64,000 bases of DNA from Palaemon carinicauda. Its lineage: Eukaryota; Arthropoda; Malacostraca; Decapoda; Palaemonidae. The notes beneath the pieces are model-generated. The model was not told where the DNA came from. It saw only the letters and a program-made list of their open reading frames with translations, and made no database searches. The stretch is taken from contig NC_090763.1 of assembly GCF_036898095.1 (NCBI RefSeq), positions 56,736,863 to 56,800,862 on the forward strand, written 5' to 3'. This document shows, piece after piece, positions 13,269 to 26,900 of this stretch. The position numbers and the translations under genes were made by a program. Each line of letters starts with the position of its first letter. Position 1 is the first letter of the stretch.

Positions 13269-13717
13269 GGCACAGTGTAAAATCCGGACGTCGGATGCCG
13301 TCCGGGAGAATAGAAAATCGCTTGTATCACCTGGAAAGACACGAAAATACACCTCTTTTTTGTGACTGGTAATGTTCACTGATACTTTCTGTTATTTTCC
13401 GAATAAATGTTCGAAAAATATTGGTTTATTTTCATGTTATTGAGAATAATCTCAATCGGACGTCAACATTACACTAACTGGGTAAAATAGCGGGCAGTTA
13501 GATAGTGTAATGTTGACGTCCGATTGAGATTATTCTCAATAACATGAAAATAAACCAATATTTTTCGAACATTTATTCAGATAATAACAGAAAGTATCAG
13601 TGAACATTACCAGTCACAAAAAAGAGGTGTATTTTCGTGTCTTTCCAGGTGATACAAGCGATTTTCTATTCTCCCGGATGGCATCCGACGTCCGACGTCC
13701 GGATTTTACACTGTGCC
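13269..13717. mobile_element. 449-bp foldback element with 9-bp target duplication (MULE-like MITE)
   Basis: Ends GGCACAGTGTAAAATCCGGA and TCCGGATTTTACACTGTGCC. The arms of about 205 bp are almost perfectly complementary around a 30-bp spacer at about 13480-13510. Both sides are flanked by GAGAGTCTA (13260-13268 and 13718-13726), a 9-bp target duplication. Long inverted repeats with a 9-bp duplication fit Mutator-like elements. No coding capacity. Confidence 0.88.
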
Positions 13718-14085
13718 GAGAGTCTACGTGCATATATTTCTATGACCGTAATCTTCCTTTATAACGAACCAAACAGTTTCACATATCCTTAAATGCAATA
13801 AGTTTGCTTCGCTGCTTATCAATTTGTTACTTTTTTTTAATTGCTTTACAAAACTAACCCCAGCCCTTGCTGTTAACTTTGTTAGATGTTTTCCATCACT
13901 TCCCACAAGTAGGCCTACTGTATATGGAACTGCTCATCTAGAGTATTTGAAAGATTTAAAGAGTAGCGATGGACCTGTAGCTTATTGAACTTTTGGCTTT
14001 GAATAAAAATCATTTATATCATTCAAAAATAAACTGCAGTTCTCTTTTAGATTTTTATTCGGTTCAAATCAAAAATATCTATAAT

Positions 14086-14088
<3 letters not shown>

Positions 14089-14165
<77 letters not shown>

Positions 14166-14606
14166 ACAAGTTAATGTCCACAAGCCTCTCCAGTATTTCA
14201 TAACCAATGAGACTAATTAGGTCACACATTTCGTCAGTCAATTTAGAGGCCAAAAATTATAAGTGATCGAATTTGTTTTTAATGTATATCTAAAAACCTC
14301 TCTTGCATAAATGGAAGAGAATATTTTATTTAACTGTACAAAATAAAATAGCCGCACCAGATAAAACAAATGCCTTCAAACATGTTTTAAGTAAATACGG
14401 CATATGGTATACATGTATCTAACAAGACCTCTAGTAAATAAACTCTTTATCAAATGTGCCAGTATTTTATTGTTTAATGTGATTTGCTCAAATATACCAA
14501 TTGTTCATTACTCCATTTATTGCAAAATAGAGCATAGGGGGCTACTTATCACCTAAAATTAACGTCACTGCATGCCCCAGCCAAACTACCATGAGCAGCT
14601 ACTGAT

Positions 14607-14670
<64 letters not shown>
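14089..14670. repeat. Two (AT)n microsatellites
   Basis: Pure AT at 14089-14162 and AT with one CATA break at 14608-14670. Confidence 0.95.
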
Positions 14671-14676
<6 letters not shown>

Positions 14677-15639
14677 AAGTCTGGAAGGATAATTTTATGC
14701 ACATGCAAGAAATTACCTTCAACTTTATTTCATAATCGAAAAGAAAGGCAAATAGGGTATTAAATGTTAACTAGCTAAGAGGATGAACAGGATTAAAATA
14801 TCAACCAAGTAATATTTAGTATTGGTTAATGTATTAACAATCAGTCTCCGGCTTACTGTTTTGAACTCTTCCGAGCTTTAACAAAGATTTTGTAACTGCA
14901 TAATCATTAATTAAGTCAATAACGTAGTAAAATCTTAGGAATCTTTTTATAACAAGAGGTGAACTAAAAAAAAAAAGTAAGCATGTTTTCCGACTCTATA
15001 TGAGAGCGTAAAGGTACCTTTCATATCTGTAATGCCACGCAATGCTTCTTGTCAGAATTTGAAGTCTGTGCGGAGTGGGAAAATTTTGAAATGCTAAATA
15101 ATCTGGAATGCACAAATGGTCATGACGTGCTCTTGTCACTTGCATGAACCAAGTGTGAGCACTGTGGGAGCTTGGTGCGAACACTGCCGACGGTGAATGT
15201 TAATGTGTCGATACTTGATTTAACCAATGTGTTAACAAGCAGTGCCAATGCGTCTAAATACGTACCATTGCGGCCAGTTTTTGGCAGCACATTGCGTAAA
15301 CATTGCATAACTTATGCATGTGTAGTGCAAAAACATGGGGATAAACCTGTATTGACTCTGGTAAACAATGCTTCACTCTGCGTACCTCATAAATGGCCTG
15401 TCTTTCCACGATGTATCGCGCTACATAGTGCAAATTGCGGGGACATGTCGAAGAGAATAAAATAAGATCCAATGAATCATAGGAAAGACCACCCACACTG
15501 CATTTCTTTACCAAACATGAACATTGTTAAGAACAAGCTTAATAATCGGGCCAGTATCGAGTTCTAGCTAGCTAACACATTATAGGCCTATGCGCAATGC
15601 ATCCAGTTAGATTCTCTCTAAATTTTCAACGGTTTAATT

Positions 15640-15644
15640 ACCCC

Positions 15645-15714
<70 letters not shown>
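15640..15714. repeat. C-run followed by (CT)n microsatellite
   Basis: About 16 C then about 60 bp of CT. Confidence 0.95.
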
Positions 15715-15717
<3 letters not shown>

Positions 15718-17787
15718 GAAAGCTTCAATTATTGCAAAATAAATTTACTGCCTTGCCTTTGTAATGTTAGATCTTCCTACCTCCCAAATCTTGACCCTGG
15801 TAGTCGCATATCAACGAATTCTCTATCTTTCACCAATCGTGGTACCAACTTAGCCCATCTATAGTTCTGCAGGCCAAACATTGAAACAAGCATGCAATTG
15901 TAGTGAATATCAAAATATTAATAATTTCGACATCGTCCCCATCATAATTATACACAGTAACCACCATAAGGGTACTAATAATAATAATGCTGTAAAACGA
16001 ACATTGGTATAAATAGGGTCGGAAGGTTTCTTAAAAATAACTACGCTTTTTTTTTTTTCCACCAGTCCCGTTTACCTAATATACCTGCATGTTACTGTGT
16101 AGCATTCAAGCAATAATGACAATGTAAGTAAAATTAATTACATTAAAAATAGTATTCGGTTTGGGAATAAGTATTTTTAAAAAGGACTTGTCTAATTGTG
16201 GATAAGGAACATAAATTGCAGGTCCATGTTTTATCTGATGGGTTTCAATTTCTATGTCATTATCCGCAGAGAATGATTAGGTAATAGAAATGTAATAAAC
16301 TATTCATATATCAACGGTTTTTACAGAGATAATACATGTAAGAGCACGAATAATAATAATAATAATAATAATATGAACCAATCAATTTTCTGGGCATCTT
16401 ATGGTAATACTCACTGCCTGTAATAATTTCTTAAAACTTCTACCCACTAACTAATGTAAACCCGTTGTTCACGACCTGAACACCTGACAGACACCATATT
16501 TTTTCCCCCTTTTCTTCTAAGAATACTAAGGGGACTTGTGCAAGTCTGCGAGAGTCGGGGCTTACGCCACTAACAAAATTCTTAATTTCCTGTAAAATTA
16601 TGGATTATTTACTATAGGCGTAAGAATAAGCCATAAAAAAGCTAAATATGGAATATACGAGTAAACAAGCTGTAATCTAAGATAAAAGTGAGTACAAAAT
16701 TGAACCATATAGAATAAATCGGCCTGTTTCGTGTATTACAAACCCCGTTGTCGGCCAAAGTTATTACGATGTTTAAAATTTTAGATAAATTTAAGTCGGG
16801 GTTGACGAGTATGTGAACAGCGTCCTAACTTAGGTTAGCCAGGCGTGTGAGGTTTCGAGATACACTTACAGGACTGCTTTTCTAGTCCTATAAAGCAGGG
16901 GGAATCCCATTCTCTACAACACAATTAATTTGATCTTATCCATTCCCAGGCATTCAAGCATTTCCCACCGCTATTGCTCTTTACTGTCAGTTCCACATTA
17001 CCGAAGCACTTTGAGAACAATACTCTTCAGTTTCCTATTGAAAGCCTTGATATCTTGTCTTTCGGATGTAATGGTATGAGGGTAACTAATTTACATGGGA
17101 TTATAGTCCACTGTTGGATCATAAACTCGGCAAGTGGATGAGTAAAATTATAATTTTTGGACAAAATATCTCTTTGAATCCACCCCTGGCACGCCTACAA
17201 GTTCAAAGTTACATTTACTAAGATTATATTTACTTCGCAACATTTAAACTAATACGTTCAACACCTACTCGTCTGTTACTTGCTCATAGGTTGTGTTGCT
17301 AAACACTTCGGCCTATGTATTTAATCTATAAAATGCATTTCATGAATTATCCCATATCCCCAAACATTTCAGCTTCACCCCTCTTGTTTTACTGGCCATA
17401 CTTCGAATAATTACTTATATCTGGATTATTTTAATCATCCTAATTATTTGTTCGGTAAACTTTCAACTTCCTTTGAAAGCCATTAAACAAGCTACCAGTC
17501 AGTAGGCCTATACCTTCCTAAAGCAAATTTTGAACGAGATCTCATCACTACAAGGAAATAACTAAATAAATACAAATAAAAAATACTTACCATCTTCATT
17601 ACACAAGAACTTCAATCTCGTCTCGTGTGTATCGGATTACAAAACATAGGCCTAAGGCTTGGCACTGTGACCGGTAACAGCATTCTGACATAACACAAAT
17701 ATCCATCACTTTTTCATAGAAACTGTAAGAAATCTTTTATTAAAGATGCATTCTGTAACTTCATATTCTTCATGAGATTTTGAACAT

Positions 17788-18006
17788 TTAGGAACTTTCC
17801 ACGGTTTGTGGGAGACAACTTAACCAGCCTAAAGGAAGTTCTTGTTTGATCTTGAAGTAGCAAACTTTCTTTAGAATCCCTTCCTTACACTTCACCTTAT
17901 CATTGGGAATGTCAATATCATGTTTCTGAATATCCATAAGTCGATTCTTGTTGACCCAAAATGCTTTAAAATTGTATTTGACTTCCAAGATGTTTGGTTG
18001 ATCCAT
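17788..18006 (-). CDS. Unassigned 72-codon open frame
   Basis: ATG at 18006 to TAG just below 17791 on the minus strand. Mixed composition (NFKAFWVNKNRLMDIQKH, KCKEGILKKVCYFKIKQELP), not a simple repeat, next to the SINE-like element. I recognise no family, and it could be chance or a worn element. Confidence 0.15.
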   Translation of the reverse strand: MDQPNILEVKYNFKAFWVNKNRLMDIQKHDIDIPNDKVKCKEGILKKVCYFKIKQELPLGWLSCLPQTVESS

Positions 18007-18029
18007 TGGTTTACTTGACGTACTCTTAA

Positions 18030-18235
18030 AGGTTAAAGGTGTCTGGTTTCAGTTCCAGTTCCATCAGAATCGATACTCACCAGAACGTCAGCCGGGCAAG
18101 CCCAACCCCCCACTGTGGTGCCCTATCACAGCAGTAGCCTCCCCAGTAAACAGCTTAAACTCACGGCCAAGGCGGGGATCGATCTCTTGCCACGCAAACA
18201 CGTTACCACTGTACAATTTAAATCACCATATATTT
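18030..18235 (-). repeat. tRNA-derived SINE-like element
   Basis: The minus strand begins TTGTACAGTGGTAACGTGTT (A-box-like AGTGGTAAC), followed by AGATCGATCCCCGCC (B-box-like). It continues TTGGCCGTGAGTTTAAGC into a unique body that runs to the poly-pyrimidine CCAGTTCCATCAG region. The promoter-like boxes suggest a pol III SINE head. No cloverleaf is claimed. Confidence 0.45.
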
Positions 18236-18239
18236 ACAT

Positions 18240-19325
18240 TGTTCACATTTTTTTCACTGGATACAGGATACCAAGGTAGTACAAAAGTCTGCTTCTTGCA
18301 TTATAACCAGTTTCTTGCTTGAGCAAACGATTTGAAAATTCGATACATCAACAGGTGCTTAGGCTACATTTGCAAAAGCTCTGCAAATCAGCCAATTTAA
18401 AATATTTCTTCATGAGACTGTGTACAAAAGTTCTTGGGCTACTTAGTGTTCATATTTGATAACCGTTAAATCTTGAAATTATACACAAACCAGATAAATC
18501 CACGTTAATAAGCGACACAAAAGAAACGGACACAAACACAATCACAACTATACCGCGAACGCCGGCTCAGTGTTACCAGACCAGATGAGTTAGTGTAAAA
18601 ATCTCCAACATTCATGATAAAAAATCCCCAAAACAACCCAAAAAATTTCCATTTCCACAAATATATATTTTTCTGATCATGTAGGCTTTGCTCATATCGA
18701 AATTACTCACTATAATTCATAAAAGCGCAAGTGAAATAATTGTAGCTTAGAAAGTTTAACTCATCTTTGTTTCTTCTTCATAGAAATTTGTACAGAATAT
18801 CCCCACCAGACACCCAAAATCTCCAAATCTAGGGATAAATCCTCACATCTGGCAACACTGGGTAATATAACTTAAGGATTAAGGCATCATATTTATTGCC
18901 TTTACGTGGTCATTATTTTATTCAAAAAGTGTCCTAGACAGTTCAGCCAGATGATGTATTCTAATTATGTTTGTCATTAGGATATTAAACATACGTTGAA
19001 CTTAACAAATTGATTAATGAACTTCCATTATTATCAATGTTTTACTTTCAGTACTGAAACATTACCATTTACTATTTTATTCAGGATAGATTACTGATGA
19101 CGATTACCAGACACTGCCATTAATTTATTTTCGGTAAGGAACACTTGTAATCTTTATTACTTCATCTAAGTAAGATATTTTCAGATATGTTTATGCAAAG
19201 GAGTTGTGAGAATGTGAGCTGGCATAGTGACATTATATTCGTTGTAATGGAAGACAAGGCAGTTTTTTTTTCTTTTTTTACCATTAATGCTGCTCTAGAA
19301 TATTTTTTTTTTCTCTTAGAAAGCG
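18240..19325. other. Upstream flank of the IR gene
   Basis: AT-rich. No TATA or initiator that I would defend. The promoter, and any 5' UTR exon, are not identified. Confidence 0.4.
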
Positions 19326-19512
19326 ATGAAATGCCGTTTGAAGGGGATATGGAGTCGTCAGCTGACACCAGTGATGATAATGCTTTCGACTGCAACAATG
19401 ATGATGATGATCGAATCTTCAAAAGCCAACCCGAGTGTGATGAAGCTGGTCCATGACGTCATTCGTTCCAAAGAGTGGAACAACCTCGTATACTTGACAT
19501 CAGGAGAAAATG
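19326..19512 (+). CDS. IR exon 1: signal peptide and start of amino-terminal domain
   Basis: ATG at 19326, with an in-frame TAG at 19317-19319. Encodes 62 residues and ends in phase 1 at a GTAATG donor. Basic residues (KCRLKG) precede a hydrophobic run rich in Met, then the segment [20 protein letters not shown], which resembles the first helix and strand of IR amino-terminal domains. An AG preceded by a T-rich tract at 19318-19319 could instead be the acceptor of an exon joined to a 5' UTR exon. The reading frame would not change. Confidence 0.75.
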
Positions 19513-20272
19513 GTAATGCTGATTTTAATAGTCTTCAGTTCCCTCTTGCAAGTCTTAATATCTACAATTATTCTGATATCTCGTGGGAGCCTTTTGTATA
19601 GTCTTGGAGCCACATATTTAAAGGCTCTAGACGTCTAGAGGCTACAGTAGACTTGTATCTAGGTTCTCATAGCTCGAAACCATCTGTAACTATTCTCGTG
19701 TCAGGCAGATTTGTTGGTTGCACAATATGTAGAAATTCACTTAGATATTTTGGACGACTGGGTTAATGGTCTGTCCCCCCCCCCCCCCCTCCGACCCGGT
19801 CCGAAATTCCCCCGGGAGAAATATGTCCCTGGATATATATTCCCCCTGGGGAACTTTGTCCCAGGATAATATTCTTCCTCTGGGCCAAGATTCCCTGTTT
19901 GCTTGGTGGCGGTAACCATTATATTTTAGAATGCGCAGTTCAACATTACCTCTTGCCAGTACAGGTTTGTGACTTGGGAACGGGGTCCGGGGGCTTTCCC
20001 CTTGCTAGGGGTTGTGACCTGGCTAGGGGGTCCGGGGGCTTGCCCCTGGCTAGTGGTTGTGACCTGGGAAGGGGGTTCGGGGGCTTGACCCCGGCTAGGG
20101 GTTGTGGCCTGGGAACTCCTAGGTTAGGTTAGGTGGGTTTGTTAGGTTCTGTACCCTCTTATACCTTTTTATATTTTGCGTAAAGGGTATATGGAAATTT
20201 TTTTTAAAATACACGTTAATATTATCGTAGCATTGCTAACGTTAGCAAAGGTATCGTAACGTTGCATAACAT

Positions 20273-20369
<97 letters not shown>

Positions 20370-20736
20370 TCCTAATATTTTGTCAAACTTACCATTGATT
20401 ATTTAATTCATCAAAATAGTTTCTCTTTAAGGGAGAGTGGGGGAGAAATGGTCTAGGGGGGAAAAATATCTTAGGGCTGAAATTCCCCCTGGGGGAATAA
20501 CACCCTGTACTGGTGTAGCAGGAAATTTTTCTCCCCTGACTGAAATTCCCCGCGGGAAAATTAGCTTAGGATCAATTTTCCCCCCGGGGAAAAGCTGCCC
20601 GGGCTGTTATTTCCCCAGGGGGAATTTTAGCCCTAAGATATTTTTCCTCCCCTAGGCCATTTCTATCCCACTCTCCCTTACAGAGAAACTATTTTGATGA
20701 ATTAAATAATCAACGGTAAGTTTGACAAAATATTAG

Positions 20737-20825
<89 letters not shown>

Positions 20826-22741
20826 TATACATATATATATATATATACATATATATACACACAAATGTTACGCAACGTTACCAACGTTACGATGCCATTG
20901 CTAACGTTAGCAATGCTACGATAATATTAACGTGTATTGTAAGGCATTTTTCCTTATACCCTTGACACAAATATAAAAAGGTACAGAACCTAACAAACCC
21001 ACCTAACCTAACCTAGAAGTTCCCAGGACACAACCCCTAGCCGGGGGGCAAGCCCCCGGACTCCCTTCCCAGGTCACAAACTTGTACTGGCAAGAGGTAA
21101 TGTTAAACTGCGCATTCTAAAAACATTGGAATTAAAGAAATTAATGACTTACTTTTATGACCCGGTATAATGATCTGTTTTTCCCCCCCCATCCGAAATA
21201 ATGGTTACCTCCACCAAGCAAAGGGGGAATCTTGGCCCAGAGGGGGGAACATTATCCTGGGACAAAGTTCCCCCGAGGGGATATATGTCCTGGGTCATAT
21301 TTCGGACAGGGGGAAAACAGACCATTACACCTGTTCTGATAACTTAGTGGGTTATTGTAAATATCTTAAATTCAATTCTCGCTGTAATCCGCAGCCAGTG
21401 TAGATCAATTGGTATAGTTTCTGTTGGGAATTAAGAGTCCTAGATTGTAATATGTATAAGTAGCCCTTTTGGAAGTTCTCATTTACACAATTTTTGACCT
21501 TTTAGACTTACTGACGATAACTGAAAGCCAGAAATTACTGGCAGGGTTAATCGGCACACTTGCGTCATCGATGGTTTCACTACCTCACCTTCACAGCTTC
21601 AGAGTCGGTGAATCAAGGTAGTGTGATCGTTATTTCTTTATTATAACAAAAATATATTTCCCCTCTAATTCTTGAGTATATGAGGCAGAGTATCAAAATA
21701 ATTCTAGCATTACATACACCTACGTTAATTTTAGAAGTACTGTATTACTCATGTAGGCCTAACCTCGTGAAATTTTTTTTTTTTTCAATTAGAATTATTT
21801 AAACGTTTGAATTCAACGTTGAAGCTAAATGTTGATTAATAGTGTATCTGTTAAATCCGTGTATACTGCATAAATGGACAAAAGTATCACCTAATGCCGA
21901 CAGTCTCCAAAGGTCTGAAGCATCCACAAACCACAGAAGATGCTCAAACCACTAGGCCTACACATTAGATTACGTAGGCTCCCAGATTTTTTTTTACAGC
22001 TGCCTATTATACAAAATACAACGTCATACTTTTGCCCAGAATGCAGCATCACAAAGTGATACATCACCATAATTCAATGTGTGATACTATATAATTCTAT
22101 TTCTACTGTATCATAATCTTTTCTCTGGTCGTGATACAACATAGCATTATTTCTTGCGATGCAGCTTTACCTTTGTGTGTGTGATCTATAAGTTCTACAC
22201 GACTGATTCTTTTGTCTCTTTGCAATGCAGCATGAATGTCCCTTTGATGGGCTTTTCCAAAGATCCCTCCAATAAGAGAGTGGTCTTACACTTGCTCGGC
22301 TCAGTTCACAGAACGCAGTTCCTTGTGCTATGGGACCATTCCGGTTACGCTGCAGAGTTTGTTAATAAGGTAATTTTAAAAATCATATCATTCCTTTTGA
22401 TTTCACTTATATTTTAGCCAGGGTACTATCATGGTATTATTGTCTTGTATTACAGGGTAATGTAACCTATGGAAAAAACTACTTTTTACATATAATGTGT
22501 ATCATCATCGTTCCAGGTGAGCAATCGCGGCCTCTTTACCAATCAGCAGGAATGGCTCTTAATTCTTCCGAGAAATGTTACTGTGGAAGATGTCACTAGG
22601 CAGTTGTCACAAGCTCATGTCTACATTGACAGCGAGGTAAAATTAATATTTTACCCTTAACTAAATTCTCACTCCCAACCTTCTTTCTCTTCCTCTTTCC
22701 TGCTATATATGAAATAGCATAAATGATTATTCCCAGTTTAG

Positions 22742-22826
<85 letters not shown>

Positions 22827-23927
22827 GTGTGTGTAAAGGAGAGATGGTATTTATTTAAAAGTTTAATTCTCAAATCATATGCTCACTGAAAATGTTACTC
22901 CATAATCAAAACTGCCTCTAACATCCTTTAGGTAACAGTGTGCACTTATAAGGAGAACGACAATGAATCCTTCGATTTAGATGAAATCTGGAAAGTGGGC
23001 AAAGGAGCTCCCTTTCGGATCAAGCCTATAGGCAGCTGGTCTTGGGAGAGAGGTCTGCAGTACCTCCCTGTCTTGGAGAAATATGAAAGGAGAAAGGACC
23101 TCCAGGGATTTCACTTGAGAGTTGCAACCATTATAGTGAGTAAATGAAGCAGCTAAAATGCTAGCATCTTTAATGACCATATAGAGATAAAATGTAGTTA
23201 CTTAAAACCCATGTCTTGTGTTTCCATTGACTTTCATTCATAGTAGTGCAGTTAGTTTTTGGAAAACTGTAGTTAAGTTGAATAAAGAACAAATTAAATA
23301 TACAATAAGTCATACACCTTTGTTGAAAGAGATTTTGCCAATTTGGTTATTCTATCATGTCAAATGAAACATACTGAAATGAGCAATAACAAGTTTATAA
23401 ACCTTACTTCTTAAAACAACTAGCCCTACATGATAATCTACAAATATAACTTAGTACAATTGCTATGAGTTAAACAAAACGTAGCAGTAGAGTTGCTTTA
23501 TAGCGGTTAAACCATAAATAAGGTGAATCATATATACTATACACAAGATACAAGCTCAGAACACTAGTTAATTTTGGAATGGTCTTTAATATGGATAATC
23601 AAGACAGGTATTCATAATTGATTTCTCAATAATAGGTTGACCTTTTCTTTCTTGTGACCATTGTAGACAATGCCCTACGAAAGCCTCATCCAGGATAATA
23701 GACTGCAAAATTTTCAAGAAGGATATGTCGTGGATGTGTGGCACACATTGCAAGAGCAGTTAAATTTCTCGTAAGTAGATTTCTTTTTATAGTCTCACAT
23801 CTTTTAACAACTGCTTGTATGATAAGATAGATTTACATCTTTGAGACAGCAAGACTTAAAATAAAGGCATAGCAGGTTCTTTCTAGTTTTTGGGAAAAAA
23901 TGGAAACGTGGATAAATCAATTGTACA

Positions 23928-23994
<67 letters not shown>

Positions 23995-26900
23995 TTAAGA
24001 AGATATGAAGTTGTAATTCATAAGATAGATGTAGATGGAAAGTTTTAGAGAAAAAAATAGACAAAAGTTTTTATTAGGTACGTATCACAATTGGCCAAAA
24101 ATAACTTTGTTCCCTTTCCTTACACACCATCTCCAGTATATCATCTTGGATAAGCACAACCTAATATAATGGATTTCAAGGGCATTTTCTAGCCAGTAAA
24201 ACTAAAAAAAATGGGAACAGAAGGAAAATTATGAGCTTATCCACAAATGAACTAATATATTAGCTTCCTTAAAGAAGGAAACTTACAATCTGGGAAAACA
24301 TGATCATGAAGTATAGAAAATAGAAGCTCCTGAACTACCAACATTGAAGGATTTCTGAAATATAAAATCTCTTTTGCAGATACACTGCTACAGATACCTT
24401 GTTCGGCTCACTGCAGTCCGATGGCATCACATGGAATGGAATGGTTGGGATGCTGCAGACAGATGACGCCGATGTGGCAGTTGCACCCTTATCAATCACC
24501 CAGATCAGATCTGTCTCCATTGATTTTACCATTCCTATACAAATAGTTAGGTGAGAGATGAACATTTTCTACTCTTTAGATTATTTGCGAGACTTTGTAT
24601 TCCCAAACATGCTTTGGAGAGGGGGAGGGGGCGTGCTAGTTCCTTAGTCTTTTAAAGGAACCAATAAATGTTGGTATAATTTTTTAGTTACTATAAGGTC
24701 TGGTATGGATTTCTGAACCTTTTTCTACTAACGATAAGCAGTTATCACTATTTACTGTATACAGTATGCCACTGAATGTAGCATTCTGTCTAAACAATAA
24801 TTTACTACTATATTTTTTCTAGCCTTGACTGCATTGTTTTCTATTTTAATAATTTCAACCCATTCCCTTCTCTTTCCATTAAGCTGTCCAGCTAAGTATA
24901 TCTTTATCAAAATATCAAACCCCCTTTCACAAGAAAATCTTTATAGACAAATTTTATATTTACATAAAAAAGTTAATTTTCCTTCCTTTAAATGAAATGC
25001 AGAAACTACTAAATGGGCATAAAGTTACTCATCATGGAGACAAATATTCCATCCAGAGAATATACAACTATTATAGAGGGATTACATATTTTCACCACCA
25101 AGGAAGACATGCAGGAAATCACAAGGGGAACATATATTCCCTCCTGAGCTGAGCGGGATATACAGTAACTCCTCAGGGGGACATGTCCCCTCAGTGATGC
25201 ACCATCATTTATATTACTTAAGGTTGAGGCTAAAGTAATTTGGTCTAGTCCTCAGTAATAACTGTAACCAAGGGTAAATTATGGTTTTTGTCTTCTAAAA
25301 ATTTTATCTATCCCTTGCATATACCATTGGTTTTCAGGTTCTTTAATTTATTTACCATAGAACTTCAAATGTTGCATTTTGTATTCCTAAATATGCACTT
25401 TTTGATTTTAAAAAAATTCCTTATGATTGACATAAAGTTGATAAAGCAGGAATGCGCTGTTTTGATAAAACAAAAATCTTCCCAGCACTCGGCTGTACAT
25501 CCGGCGCCCAGTCCTGGAAAGCACCTGGACCCTCTATTTTCAGCCATTTGATGGCAACCTTTGGATTTGTATGCCAACGTCCATGCTGGTTTGTGGTAAG
25601 AGAGACTATTTAGTATGTATGGGTTTTATTTTCTTTGGTGGCTAACTGGCAAGTTTTTTATTTATACACAAAGTTATTTTCCTGCATGCTTTAATTATTT
25701 TGATCAAATTGGTGTTCTTGACAGCTAGGGTTTTTTTTCTGCAATTCTCTTTTTTTTCACATTGCTGTTGTTTAAAGTTTTATTTACAAAATGTCCATTT
25801 TTAAATATTTAACTTAGCCGGTGAATATATAATAGCTGCAACTCTGTTGCTCGACAGACACATACAATAAAAACTCGCCAGCGATCGCTATACAGGTTGC
25901 GGGTGTGCCCACCAGCGCCAACTGTCGGCCAGATACCACTCTCGATGTAAACAAAGACTCAATTTCTTCTCTGTCGACGTGTCGACAAGACGTACTTTTA
26001 CTCGCTGTAGAACCTGTTCTCCTGGAGTTTTTCCCATCATATTTGGTGAAGTACTTTAATTTGGTTTGAGCTTTCGCAGTGCAGGTGTTTTATCTTCATC
26101 TTAAATCTTGAACTCGTTTTTGGATAGATTTAATTTTTTGATGACAAAGAGAGTATGGACTTTCTTTGACTTTTAAATGGCCGACCTTTCCCTTAGACGG
26201 AAGTGTGTTTAGGCTTTTAGCAATTATCTTATCACGTTATAAATTAATTATAGATTTTCCTCTATATATTTTATATCTCACCGCCTTTATTAGGCCTCTT
26301 CGATTAACTTTCCATTTATAATAAACATAAAAATAAATTTTAATGATTTGTTTATATGCGACCTTCCTGAGAGTAGGCGGTCCTAACTTGGAAACTGAAG
26401 TTAAACAACGTTGAGCCCTTTTCAATCGTAAATAGCTTTTAAAGAGCTAATGATTTAAAACTTTTTAAATGAATATTTTTTAATAGATATTTTATGAAAG
26501 ATTTTCTTTGAATAGTCTTCGTACTGTTTCAAAGATGAACTAACGTTTAGTTTATTTATGCTACGCAGTTTGCGCTCTATCGTTACGATAGAGAGAGAGA
26601 GTATCACGGTTTCACTTTGCAGAAAGAGTAAATCGATTCTGACGTTTTGTTCATTCTTCTTTCAAAGCTTAAATGTTTTAAATTATATTTTAAAGGAACT
26701 TTTTAATTGAAAAACCTTTGTTTTTTTCCTTTGGTCAAATAACATGTTTTTTTGACGAAACGTAAGTGGGCTCTTCTCTTAGGTGCGTAATCAAGAGAGA
26801 GAGAGAGAGAGATAGAGACGGAGGGAGAGAGAGGGGAGAAAACGTTCCGTTCAAGCGGGTAACGTTGTTCTCGAGTTACTCTTGTCCCTAGTCTCTGTAT

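Larger units (their letters stand above)
13730..17780. other. No gene recognised, microsatellites only
   Basis: Contains the arrays at 14089, 14608 and 15640. The part at 14990-15520 is less AT-rich and is open on both strands for 60-97 codons, but without a recognisable domain. Confidence 0.45.

Noticed and set aside
19187..19456. Acidic 89-codon frame ([14 protein letters not shown]) overlapping IR exon 1
   Set aside because: It is the alternative frame of the exon. The other frame has a signal peptide and joins in phase with the rest of the receptor.
20115..20135. TTAGG-like tandem (GGTTAGGTTAGGT) as telomeric repeat
   Set aside because: Only two to three units, mirrored in the other arm of the foldback element. 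No telomeric array.
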